Made by a program: the position numbers and the translations under genes. From Elusimicrobiota bacterium (lineage in GTDB: Bacteria; Elusimicrobiota; Elusimicrobia; Elusimicrobiales; Elusimicrobiaceae): DNA of 64,000 nt. The DNA lies in NCBI GenBank assembly GCA_009778915.1, contig WRFH01000001.1:186001-250000 (forward strand). Direction: 5' to 3'. The notes beneath the pieces were generated by a model. That model was not told the origin of the DNA. It saw nothing but the letters and a program-made list of their open reading frames with translations, and searched no databases. Positions within the stretch are counted from its first letter, which is position 1. Each line of letters starts with the position of its first letter. This document shows positions 43,404-51,135 of this stretch, piece by piece.

Positions 43404-45134
43404 CTATTGTTTAAGTTGTTTTTGTAATTCGTTTTGCGCTTTTAAAAGCGCCGCCGGCACGGTGCCGACAGGCATTTTTTTAATCTCCGCTTTCAAAGCG
43501 GCCAGACTTTTTGCCAAATAGGATTTTTCCATTCTTTTAACGCATTCTTTAATGTCGCGCGCCGGACTGAATTCTTTCGGCGCAGGGAAAACCGAAAGTT
43601 TTATAATAAGGTTCTCCCGCTGCGGCAGCTGCGCGATTAAAGCCTGGGTTATGTCCGCCGTGCTCGGCGTGTTTTTCATAATTTCAGACAGCGCGTTTAT
43701 AATTTCAAATATTGCCGCGTTTACAAATTTGTTTTCGCTTAAATGTTCCGCTTCAGTTATATATGCCGGCGATTTGAGCAGCCAGGCGGCCAAATCGCGC
43801 TCTTCCACCGGGATATTTTCCGCCGCCGGCTGCGCGCTCGGCGCCGTCTTCGCCGGCGCGGCCGAGCTGCGCGGAGTTTTTAAAAGGTTTTGCTCAATAT
43901 CCAGTTTTTCGGCTACTATTTTAATCCACTCCGCCTTGACAATCGAGTCCGGCTGCAGCGCGACTATTTCCATAAGTTCCGCCGCCGCCGCGGTTTTGTT
44001 CTGCGGCGTTAAACTGCCGCCGTATTTGTTGATTAAAACTTCCGCCTGAAAATCTATAATGTCGACGGCGGACTTTAAAACGTTTTCAAATTTTTCTTTA
44101 CCGTATTTATTTATAAATTCGTCCGGGTCCAAGCCTTCGCTGCCAAGACTGGCCACTTTTACAAACAAACCCTGCGAAATCAAAATCAGCGAAGTACGCA
44201 GACTTGCTTTAACGCCGGCGGCGTCGGGGTCAAAAAGAACCGTGACGTTCTGCGTATAGCGTTTTAAAAGTTTGGCGTGCTCTTCGTTAAAACTGGTGCC
44301 GAGCGGCGCCACGCAGTTTTCCACGCCGGCGGCCATTACGCCGATAACGTCCATATATCCTTCAAGTAAAACGGCGTTATCCGCCTTTCTTATTGCAGGC
44401 CCGGCGAAATTTAAACCGTAAAGTACGCGGCTTTTGGAAAACAGCGCGGTCTCCGGCGAATTTAAATATTTGGGTTCGCCGTCGCCGAAAATGCGCCCGC
44501 CGAAACCTACGGTTTCTCCCCGCTGGTTAATTATGGGGAACATTATCCGGCTTCTGAAATAATCCCTTACGCCGTACTGCCCCTGCGCGCCGAGGCCGGC
44601 GGCGTAAATTTCTTCCGGCTTAAAACCGCGGTTCAGCGCGGCCTTTGAAAAAACGTCAAACCCTTCCGGCGTAAAACCCAGTTCAAATTTTTCCGCCGTT
44701 TCTTTGGTTATTTCTCTTTTTTTAAGATATTCCCGCGCGGCGGTTCCCGCCGGACTTAAAAGCGTTTTGTGATAAAAAGTTTTGGCGTAATCAACCAAAG
44801 TCCGCAGGCGGACTTTCTGTTTGTCCGCGTCGGACATATTTTCTTCTTTTTTCCATTCCACACCGGCGCGGGCCGCCAGTTTTCTGGCCGCTTCGGTAAA
44901 AGACAGGTTTTCTATCTTCATCAGAAACGCAAAAATATCACCGCCCGTCTGGCAGCCGAAACAATAAAACAAACCTTTGTCCGGGCTGACGGTAAAAGAC
45001 GGCGTTTTTTCCTGGTGGAACGGGCAGCAGCCCTTGTAAGTTTTGCCCGCTTTTTTTAGGCCGGGCACATACTCTTTTACAAGTTCCGCTATATCCAGTT
45101 TTTCCCTGATAATTTCTATTGTATCTTCTGGCAT
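43404..45134 (-). CDS. dnaG: DNA primase
   Basis: 576 residues. The N-terminal CHC2 zinc-binding domain has C37, H40 (CCPFHQEKTPSF) and the CFGC pair (about 58 and 61). The TOPRIM catalytic core shows LLEGYMDVIG, FDPDAAGVKASLR and GLDPDEF. A C-terminal helicase-binding region follows after an Ala/Pro-rich linker (about 420-440). It synthesises RNA primers at the replication fork. It lies between rpsU and rpoD, transcribed leftward, with a terminator separating it from rpsU. Confidence 0.95.
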   Translation of the reverse strand: MPEDTIEIIREKLDIAELVKEYVPGLKKAGKTYKGCCPFHQEKTPSFTVSPDKGLFYCFGCQTGGDIFAFLMKIENLSFTEAARKLAARAGVEWKKEENMSDADKQKVRLRTLVDYAKTFYHKTLLSPAGTAAREYLKKREITKETAEKFELGFTPEGFDVFSKAALNRGFKPEEIYAAGLGAQGQYGVRDYFRSRIMFPIINQRGETVGFGGRIFGDGEPKYLNSPETALFSKSRVLYGLNFAGPAIRKADNAVLLEGYMDVIGVMAAGVENCVAPLGTSFNEEHAKLLKRYTQNVTVLFDPDAAGVKASLRTSLILISQGLFVKVASLGSEGLDPDEFINKYGKEKFENVLKSAVDIIDFQAEVLINKYGGSLTPQNKTAAAAELMEIVALQPDSIVKAEWIKIVAEKLDIEQNLLKTPRSSAAPAKTAPSAQPAAENIPVEERDLAAWLLKSPAYITEAEHLSENKFVNAAIFEIINALSEIMKNTPSTADITQALIAQLPQRENLIIKLSVFPAPKEFSPARDIKECVKRMEKSYLAKSLAALKAEIKKMPVGTVPAALLKAQNELQKQLKQ

Positions 45135-45154
45135 GCGGGATTTTAAAATGAAGA

Positions 45155-45188
45155 AAACAATAGCCTCGTGTTACAGAGGCTATTGTTT
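45155..45188 (-). terminator. Hairpin between rpsU and dnaG
   Basis: AAACAATAGCCTC / GAGGCTATTGTTT, 13-bp stem, followed on the minus strand by TTTTCTTCATTTT. A partial terminator at the same place is known from the E. coli rpsU-dnaG-rpoD operon, where it lowers dnaG expression relative to rpsU. Confidence 0.8.
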
Positions 45189-45200
45189 CTTTTTTATTCT

Positions 45201-45395
45201 TTAAAAGCGTTTACGCTTTGTGCGTCTCATTCTTCTCTGCGCTTCCTGAGACTTTAATTTTCTTTTTACGCTGGGCGGCATATAGGTTTCGCGTCTTTTG
45301 ATTTCTTTGAGTATGCCGTTTTTCTCGCACTCTCTTTTAAACCTTTTAAGCGCTTCTTCCAAATGTTCCGCGTCTCTTACTTTAACAAAGACCAT
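45201..45395 (-). CDS. rpsU: Ribosomal protein bS21
   Basis: 64 residues, highly basic: FVKVRDAEHLEEALKRFKRE, then EKNGILKEIKRRETY and a C-terminal RRMRRTKRKRF. This is the S21 pattern; the protein helps mRNA engage the 30S subunit. It heads the macromolecular synthesis operon (rpsU, dnaG, rpoD). A GGTGG ribosome-binding site lies about 8 nt upstream. Confidence 0.95.
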   Translation of the reverse strand: MVFVKVRDAEHLEEALKRFKRECEKNGILKEIKRRETYMPPSVKRKLKSQEAQRRMRRTKRKRF

Positions 45396-45458
45396 TTACT
45401 TTCACCACCTTCAACTATTGAGTATAAGATTATTTTAAAAATTTACAAGAGGTAATTT

Positions 45459-45797
45459 TCAACCCGGCGGCCACAACATTCTGCGGCCTGAAAGCAGGTG
45501 GTAGTGCAAATGCTCCACGCTCTGCCCCGCGCCTTTGCCGCAGTTGGTTACCAGGCGGAAATCCTTTAAATCCAAATCTTTGGCGATTTTTACCGCGGCC
45601 AGCTGCATCATGCCCAGCAACTCCAAATCTTCCTCCGCGGCCTGCGACAGGGAAGAAATATGCTTTTTAGGTATTATAAGTATATGCGTGGGCGCCTGCG
45701 GGTTCAAATCTTTAAAGGCCAGAAGAAATTCGTCTTCATAAACAATTCTAGTTTCAATTTCTCCGGACGCTATGCCGCAAAATATACAATCTGCCAT
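45459..45797 (-). CDS. HIT-family (HinT-like) nucleotide hydrolase
   Basis: 112 residues. CIFCGIASGE at the N-terminus, THILIIPKKHI, NCGKGAGQSVEHLHYHLL with the histidine triad HLHYH, and a terminal WPPG, all as in HinT phosphoramidases. The catalytic His is the middle one of the triad. It faces the YgjP-like gene across only 21 bp, with TATAAT 5 nt before its ATG and no Shine-Dalgarno, suggesting leaderless expression. Confidence 0.9.
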   Translation of the reverse strand: MADCIFCGIASGEIETRIVYEDEFLLAFKDLNPQAPTHILIIPKKHISSLSQAAEEDLELLGMMQLAAVKIAKDLDLKDFRLVTNCGKGAGQSVEHLHYHLLSGRRMLWPPG

Positions 45798-45802
45798 AAC
45801 AA

Positions 45803-45812
45803 ATTATATAAT
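45803..45812. promoter_or_regulatory. Interlocking divergent -10 boxes
   Basis: Plus-strand TATAAT at 45807-45812 (6 nt before the YgjP-like ATG) and minus-strand TATAAT at 45808-45803 (5 nt before the HIT ATG) share two bases. The intergenic distance of 21 bp leaves no room for ribosome-binding sites. Confidence 0.5.
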
Positions 45813-45818
45813 ATTTTG

Positions 45819-46448
45819 ATGACTGAAATAGAAACCACGTTGTCGGACATAAAACTCTTTATAGAGTCATTAAAAACGGAAATGCCGGAAGTTTTTTCCA
45901 AAGACGCGCCGGCGCAGGACGTTTCCGGCAAAGTGCTTTATATGGGCGGGTTATACGACGCCGTGGTTAACGCGGAGCCTGATTGTACTCCGTCTGTCAA
46001 ACTTGAAGACGGCAGAATAATAATCACCATAAAAGACGAAAACGCCGACGCCGGCCAAATGGCAGAGGACTGGTTGCGCGCCCAGGCAGAAACAATTTTA
46101 AAAGAGCGCACCGCCGCCTGGGCTAAGAAAATGGGCGTTGAATTTAATTCAATTTATATTAAAGACCAGCGCACCATGTGGGGCAGCTGTTCGGACAAGA
46201 AAAATATAAACTATTCTTACCGCATAGTAAAAATGCCGTCCGTCATAATGGACTATTTAATAGTGCACGAACTGGCGCACCTTGTGCATATGAACCACGC
46301 GGAGCAGTATTGGACGCTTGTCGCCGCGCACTGCCCGGATTATGACAAACACAGAAAATGGCTAAGCGGCAACCGCGCGCATATTATGGCGGATACAAAA
46401 ATAAAATATTCCAAACCCGCGGCGGAAATTACAAATGAACAAAATTAA
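45819..46448 (+). CDS. YgjP-like (M48-type) metallopeptidase domain protein
   Basis: 209 residues from the ATG at 45819; an upstream extension runs antisense through the HIT gene and is rejected. The zinc site is YLIVHELAHLVHMNH with a downstream Glu/His region (HCPDYDKHRKWL), and DQRTMWGSCSDKKNINYSYR is the typical YgjP/WSSG-type signature. The family is predicted to be metal-dependent proteases, with largely unknown substrates. The first ~60 residues are less conserved. The stop overlaps the next gene by 14 bases. Confidence 0.85.
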   Translation: MTEIETTLSDIKLFIESLKTEMPEVFSKDAPAQDVSGKVLYMGGLYDAVVNAEPDCTPSVKLEDGRIIITIKDENADAGQMAEDWLRAQAETILKERTAAWAKKMGVEFNSIYIKDQRTMWGSCSDKKNINYSYRIVKMPSVIMDYLIVHELAHLVHMNHAEQYWTLVAAHCPDYDKHRKWLSGNRAHIMADTKIKYSKPAAEITNEQN

Positions 46449-47376
46449 ACTGACGCTCGCGTTTCTGGTTCTGCCGCTTTTGTGCGCTGCCGCGAAGACG
46501 GAAACAACAAAATTTGCGGAACGTATTTTTATCGACGGCAACGAAGCCGCATACTCGGCGTTTCCGTCGTCTTATGTCAGTCCGCGCATGGTGCGTTTTG
46601 TGACGCCGAAGGATTATAAGAAAAATTCCAAAACATATCCCGTCGTATACGTGCTCGGCGAAAGCAAGAATAAAAAAGTAGTTGACTCGCCGGACGCGGT
46701 TTTTATTTTTGTCCCTCTTGCCACAGGGATAGATACCAAGGAAAACATTTCCAAATTTTTAACTAATGAACTTATGCCGTACGCGGAAACAAACTACCGC
46801 GTTTCAGATGAGCCGCGTTACCGGCTGCTTGCCGCCAGAGGCGTTTACTGCGACTATGCAGCTGATGTTTTTAACTTGCAGCGCAAAATTAATAACCTTG
46901 CGCTTATTGACGTATCGGCCATTGACGTAAATTTTCCTGCGCGCGGAAGGATTTGGCTTGCCGGAAGCAAAAAAAATATTCTTGCGGTTAATGAAAAATT
47001 AAAAGCCGCCGGATTTCTCTTCGGAAAAAATATGCTTTACAGTTTTACCGAAGATTCAACGTTTAACGATTTGCCTTTGACACTGATTTTCGGCGCAAAA
47101 TATCTACCGGAAGATTTTAATTTTACCGCGGCGGTTGATATGCCGGCGGTTCCCATTGCTTATGACGGGCCGATTGTACTAAGCGCGAAATTGGGTTTAA
47201 AAAACGGCGTTTCCGTCGATTATATTATTGATAAAGTAGCTTTCAGCAAAGACGCTTTCACGTGGATGCCGGGAAATCAGGTGTTTTTTATCAAAAACGG
47301 CGCTGAAAAAGGCAGTTATACGGCAAAAGTCGCTTTTGGCGGCAAAAACGCGGCGGCTAAGTTAAAATTATATTGA
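46435..47376 (+). CDS. Exported esterase-like protein, probably inactive
   Basis: 313 residues with a signal peptide (to about CAAA). The body resembles the putative esterase / ferric enterobactin esterase fold: RMVRFVTPKDYKKN, YPVVYVLGES, FLTNELMPYAETNYRV. The nucleophile elbow that should read GxSxGG is replaced by LLAARGVYCDYAADV, so the catalytic Ser is missing. A C-terminal beta domain (PIVLSAKLGL to AKLKLY) follows. It may have a binding rather than hydrolytic role. The candidate origin region starts right after its stop. Confidence 0.5.
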   Translation: MNKIKLTLAFLVLPLLCAAAKTETTKFAERIFIDGNEAAYSAFPSSYVSPRMVRFVTPKDYKKNSKTYPVVYVLGESKNKKVVDSPDAVFIFVPLATGIDTKENISKFLTNELMPYAETNYRVSDEPRYRLLAARGVYCDYAADVFNLQRKINNLALIDVSAIDVNFPARGRIWLAGSKKNILAVNEKLKAAGFLFGKNMLYSFTEDSTFNDLPLTLIFGAKYLPEDFNFTAAVDMPAVPIAYDGPIVLSAKLGLKNGVSVDYIIDKVAFSKDAFTWMPGNQVFFIKNGAEKGSYTAKVAFGGKNAAAKLKLY

Positions 47377-47399
47377 AAAATGCCTCTGAAAAGCCAAAA

Positions 47400-47692
47400 A
47401 TATCAACAAAATTTTGAATTTGTCAACAAATTTTTATGATAATTTTTAGTTATGTTGCCTAAACGTCATTTGTATTGCAGGGCACGTCGGGGATATTTGA
47501 ACTGTCAACAAGGTTTTTGCTATAGGAAAACGGCGTTTATAGTTGAGTTATCCACAGTTTTGCGCGGTTATCCACAGCTTTTCAGGCTTTAAAAACTAGA
47601 AATATTTTAAAAATGCGGATTTTGCACAGTAAAAATAAGGCTTAGCCGCTTTATAAACAAGTTATCAACAGCCTGTTGATAAGTGTTGATAA
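47400..47692. other. Candidate oriC: cluster of DnaA-box-like sites
   Basis: In a 345-bp non-coding gap: two perfect TTATCCACA boxes (47548-47556 and 47568-47576, 20 bp apart), TTATCAACA (47662-47670), two TGTTGATAA on the other strand (47674-47682, 47684-47692), and weaker ATATCAACA (47400-47408), TTGTCAACA (47420-47428), CTGTCAACA (47502-47510). An AT-rich stretch lies at about 47580-47640. No dnaA gene is in the window. Confidence 0.6.
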
Positions 47693-47704
47693 ACCTAGTA
47701 TAAT
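47676..47704 (+). promoter_or_regulatory. Promoter of the Pal-like gene, overlapping DnaA boxes
   Basis: TTGATA (47676-47681), 17-nt spacer, TATAAT (47699-47704). The -35 and spacer coincide with the two reverse DnaA-like boxes. Confidence 0.6.
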
Positions 47705-47722
47705 AAAGCACGGGAGATTTTT

Positions 47723-48241
47723 ATGAAACGCTTTAACATTTTTTTGCTGGCGTTTGTTTTGGTTTTTACCGCGTGCTCAAGCGGCAATCAGAATACCAAA
47801 AACACGCCGCAGGACCCCGTCATAAAAAGGGAACAGAAGAAAAACGCGAAATGGGCCAAACAATCTTCCGCCGAAATGCTGCGCTCCGGCCATATTCCCA
47901 CCGTGGAGTTTGAGTTTGATTCAATACGCCTTGCGGCCAGCGCTTACCCGATTTTGGATAAAGTAGCCGCTTTTATGGTGCCTAAGCCGGATATTAAACT
48001 TATTGTAGAAGGGCATACGGATTATATAGGCTCCGACGAGTATAATGATTGGCTGAGCGCGTCGCGCGCGATGGCTATTAAGAGTTATCTTGTCAGCCGC
48101 GGCGTTTATCCCGATTCCATAAAAGTTTACGGCTACGGCAAGCGCCGCCCGTTGACTTTGGACGGCAGTCCCGCCGGACGGCAGACAAACCGCCGCGTTG
48201 AATTTACGATTACCAACAGAAACTGGGAAGCTGTTTATTAA
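47723..48241 (+). CDS. OmpA/Pal-like peptidoglycan-associated lipoprotein
   Basis: 172 residues. A lipoprotein signal peptide ends in FTAC (lipid-modified Cys18). The OmpA-type domain has VEFEFDSIRLAASA, LIVEGHTDYIGSDEYN and a C-terminal GKRRPLTLDGSPAGRQTNRR, carrying the Asp and Arg that bind the diaminopimelate of peptidoglycan. It should tether the outer membrane to the wall, as Pal does. No tol genes are close by. CGGGAG precedes the start. Confidence 0.88.
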   Translation: MKRFNIFLLAFVLVFTACSSGNQNTKNTPQDPVIKREQKKNAKWAKQSSAEMLRSGHIPTVEFEFDSIRLAASAYPILDKVAAFMVPKPDIKLIVEGHTDYIGSDEYNDWLSASRAMAIKSYLVSRGVYPDSIKVYGYGKRRPLTLDGSPAGRQTNRRVEFTITNRNWEAVY

Positions 48242-48258
48242 AATTTAAGATAAAAAAC

Positions 48259-48288
48259 GCCGCCCGGCAACGGGCGGCATTTTTTTTA
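48259..48288. terminator. Terminator
   Basis: GCCGCCCG / CGGGCGGC stem, GCAA loop, then eight T. Separates convergent genes. Confidence 0.9.
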
Positions 48289-48314
48289 GGTATGGAGAAC
48301 ATTAGGAATTAAAA

Positions 48315-49205
48315 TTACTGTGCAGCTATCTGTGCCGCCAGAGTGTTATACGGTTTTGCGGTAGAATTATTTAAGTTGACCAACCATACGCCGCAGTCTA
48401 TCGGGTAATCTTTTAAAGTGTTTTGCGTTTTGCCAAGTTTTGATTTTGACGTGCAGTTTACCAAAAAATTATTGTTCTGCGGGACTACTTTCCACTCTTT
48501 CTCGGCGTTAATCAATACGTATCCTTTTTTGCGCTGCGCCAAATCCAGATTATAAAGATATTTGTCAATGGCTTGTCCGTAAATTCTTTTTACATAATCA
48601 ACGCTTCTGTTTTTATCAGCTTCATAAGTCAGGCGTTTTGTCTCTGCGGCTTCCTGCGTTTTCTGCTGCTGCGCTTGCTGCGCGGCAATATTGGCCTGCG
48701 CAGTCGCGGCTTCCTGCAGTTCAGCCTGCCGCGCGGCCGCGCGCGCCAGCACCGCGGGATTAGTTTCCTCTTTATATTTTAATTTGATGGTGCCGTCGCG
48801 TTTTATCGCGCCGGCGGGCGTTACTTTTGCGGTGATTAGCCCTAGAAGGCCGGAATATTTTATTTTTATTCTTATTTTGTCCGGCGTAAAAAGTCTTGCG
48901 GTGCCATTTTCTTCGAGTTCTTTTTTAAAGCCGGCGTTGAAGTCCAAAACTACTTCCGGCGTGCTGCCGCGCCAGCAGCATTCGTTAATGCAGTTGAAAT
49001 TATTGTTTACGCGCGCGGCCGCGTCCTGCGGCAGGAATTTAAAATTAAATTTGTAACAGGAATCAACCTGGTTCCCCTGCCAGTCTTTTTTATCGGTTAC
49101 AACTTCCAGCCAGTTTTTGTTGGATGCGTAGGCGGAATCATACGTCAGCGGATTACCGCAGCCGGCGGCCAGAAGAGCGCAGATAACCAAAAAAATCTTT
49201 TTCAT
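48315..49205 (-). CDS. Lipoprotein of unknown function with coiled coil
   Basis: 296 residues from the ATG at 49205, set by the lipobox MKKIFLVICALLAAGC; a start 66 bases earlier would spoil it. After a beta-rich N-terminal half with several Cys (SCYKF, NCINECCW) comes an Ala/Gln-rich coiled coil (about 170-215), then a C-terminal domain with CTSKSKLG and IDCGVW. I do not recognise the family. TATAAT lies 7 nt before the ATG and no Shine-Dalgarno is visible. Divergent from the MscS gene by 28 bp. Confidence 0.65.
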   Translation of the reverse strand: MKKIFLVICALLAAGCGNPLTYDSAYASNKNWLEVVTDKKDWQGNQVDSCYKFNFKFLPQDAAARVNNNFNCINECCWRGSTPEVVLDFNAGFKKELEENGTARLFTPDKIRIKIKYSGLLGLITAKVTPAGAIKRDGTIKLKYKEETNPAVLARAAARQAELQEAATAQANIAAQQAQQQKTQEAAETKRLTYEADKNRSVDYVKRIYGQAIDKYLYNLDLAQRKKGYVLINAEKEWKVVPQNNNFLVNCTSKSKLGKTQNTLKDYPIDCGVWLVNLNNSTAKPYNTLAAQIAAQ

Positions 49206-49212
49206 ATTTTCG

Positions 49213-49227
49213 ATTATATAATATAAT
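49213..49227. promoter_or_regulatory. Divergent -10 boxes between lipoprotein and mscS
   Basis: Minus-strand TATAAT at 49218-49213 (7 nt before the lipoprotein ATG) and plus-strand TATAAT at 49222-49227 (6 nt before the mscS ATG). Only 28 bp separate the two start codons. Confidence 0.45.
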
Positions 49228-49233
49228 AAAACT

Positions 49234-50487
49234 ATGGTACTTGTTTTAAAACTTTTTACAATTTTGGACACGCCGGCAAAATACGCGGTAATTTTTTCAA
49301 AACTTATCAGCCTGATAATTTTTCTGCTGGTTTTGTGGTTCGTCGGTTATTTGTGCCGGCTGGTTTCCGAGAAATACATAATAGATAAAATTTTTAAAGG
49401 CCGTTTTGAAAAATGGCACGCCGCGCTGCGCGCTGGAAATTTCTTTGCCGCCGTCGGGTATTTGGCGGCCGGTCTTATCATAGGGACGTTCATAAGTTTC
49501 TTTTTCCCGGAACAGTATACGAAATTCAGCGCATTGGGCGCTAAGCTGTTAAACGCTTACATTCAAATTTGCATACTGATAATGATTAATAAAGTTTTAA
49601 CCATTATCACGCATTTTTACGGCAATAATCCGAACATGCCGGTAAAAGGCCTGATACAGGCTTTAAAAATTTTAATCAATTTCTTCGGCATACTGATTAT
49701 AGTTGCGTCGTTTTTCGGCAAAGAGCCGATGTTCTTTATAGCTTCTCTTGGCGTCATAGCTTCCGTGCTGATGCTTGTGTTTAAGGACCCTATTCTAGGT
49801 CTTACCGCCAGTTTCCAGCTTTCTATGAACGACATGCTCCGCATAGGCGACTGGGTTGAAGTGCCGCAGCACGGCGCGGACGGGGACGTCATTGACATTT
49901 CGCTTACGACGGTACGCGTGCAAAACTGGGATAAGACCATTGTAAGCGTGCCGGCGTATGATTTAATTTCGTCATCTTTCAAAAACTGGCGCGGCATGAG
50001 CGAATCCGGCGGCCGCCGCATTAAACGCGCCATCAATATTGATTTGCAGACTATAAAATTTGTCGACGCGGAAATGTTAAAAAGACTTAAAAAAATAGAA
50101 CTTTTGTCAGATTACCTTGAATCTAAAGAAAAAGAAATCCTCGAATATAATTCCCATCACAACGTTACGGAAGCAATTATTAACGGCCGCAACCTGACAA
50201 ATATAGGTACGTTCCGCGCCTACTGCGCTGCGTATATTCAGAGCAGGGATTATATACATAAAAAATTTACCGCCATGGTCCGCCAGCTTGAACCGGGGCC
50301 GCAAGGTTTGCCGCTTGAAATTTACTGTTTTACAAACACCGTCGTCTGGGTGGATTATGAAATTTACCAGAGCGATTTGTTTGACCATCTTCTTTCCGCC
50401 ATGAAAGATTTCGATTTAAGGCCTTTCCAGAACCCGAGCAGTGCGGACATCAGTTCTCTTGCAGCTAAAACCACGTTAAAGATTTAA
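49234..50487 (+). CDS. MscS-family mechanosensitive channel (YbdG-like)
   Basis: 417 residues. Five or so N-terminal membrane helices lead to the pore helix and MscS beta domain: SLGVIASVLMLVFKDPILGL, then DMLRIGDWVEVPQHGADGDV, SLTTVRVQNWDKTIVSVPAY. The C-terminal region includes an insert with RAYCAAYIQSRDYIHKKF and ends in a domain with YCFTNTVVWVDYE, as in YbdG (MscM) rather than the short MscS. It protects against osmotic downshock. Followed after 12 bases by plsY. Confidence 0.88.
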   Translation: MVLVLKLFTILDTPAKYAVIFSKLISLIIFLLVLWFVGYLCRLVSEKYIIDKIFKGRFEKWHAALRAGNFFAAVGYLAAGLIIGTFISFFFPEQYTKFSALGAKLLNAYIQICILIMINKVLTIITHFYGNNPNMPVKGLIQALKILINFFGILIIVASFFGKEPMFFIASLGVIASVLMLVFKDPILGLTASFQLSMNDMLRIGDWVEVPQHGADGDVIDISLTTVRVQNWDKTIVSVPAYDLISSSFKNWRGMSESGGRRIKRAINIDLQTIKFVDAEMLKRLKKIELLSDYLESKEKEILEYNSHHNVTEAIINGRNLTNIGTFRAYCAAYIQSRDYIHKKFTAMVRQLEPGPQGLPLEIYCFTNTVVWVDYEIYQSDLFDHLLSAMKDFDLRPFQNPSSADISSLAAKTTLKI

Positions 50488-50493
50488 TATAAT
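50488..50493 (+). promoter_or_regulatory. -10 box, probable leaderless start of plsY
   Basis: TATAAT starts immediately after the mscS stop and ends 6 nt before the plsY ATG. No Shine-Dalgarno. Confidence 0.45.
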
Positions 50494-50499
50494 ATAAAA

Positions 50500-51135
50500 A
50501 TGAACACTAAATTAATTTTGATGGCGGTTCTGGCTGTTGTAAGCTATTTTTTGGGCGGCATACCGTCCGGCTATCTTATAACGCGCAAAGTGCTGGGCGT
50601 GGACATACGCACTATGGGTTCCGGCAATCCTGGCGCGGCTAACGTTTACCGCACGGTAGGCGCTAGGGCCGGGTGGGCCACTTTTATCATAGACTCTCTT
50701 AAAGGTTTTATCTGCGTTAAACTCGCTTTTTACTTTTTCCCGGGAAACTACACTATCGCGGCGGTCTGCGGAATGCTGGCCATAGTCGGACATATGTGGA
50801 CTTTGTTTTTAAAATTCCGCGGCGGCAAAGGAGTGGCGACGGCTGCCGGCGTCTTCGGCGCGCTGCTGCCCATACCCACGATTATAGCTTTTGCCGTTTT
50901 CGCTCTCGCGGTTTGGTACAGCGGCCACATTTCAGTGGGTTCTATTACGGCGGCTTTTGTTCTGCCGTTGTGTTCATATTTTATAGGCCATCAGCCTATG
51001 GCGGTTAATATTGTGGCGACGGTGGTCGGGCTCGTGGTAATCTATAAACATATTCCGAATATGAAACGTCTTATGCAGCATAAAGAACTTAATTTTGAAG
51101 ACGGCTCCAAAAAAAGGCAAAATGAAAATAAATAA
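50500..51135 (+). CDS. plsY: Glycerol-3-phosphate acyltransferase PlsY
   Basis: 211 residues, five membrane helices. The three conserved loops are GGIPSGYLITR, TMGSGNPGAANVYRTVG and FRGGKGVATAAG. PlsY transfers the acyl group of acyl-phosphate to glycerol-3-phosphate, the first step of phospholipid synthesis. It overlaps gpsA, which makes its glycerol-3-phosphate substrate, by 14 bases, a common pairing. It ends in a charged tail (GSKKRQNENK). Confidence 0.92.
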   Translation: MNTKLILMAVLAVVSYFLGGIPSGYLITRKVLGVDIRTMGSGNPGAANVYRTVGARAGWATFIIDSLKGFICVKLAFYFFPGNYTIAAVCGMLAIVGHMWTLFLKFRGGKGVATAAGVFGALLPIPTIIAFAVFALAVWYSGHISVGSITAAFVLPLCSYFIGHQPMAVNIVATVVGLVVIYKHIPNMKRLMQHKELNFEDGSKKRQNENK

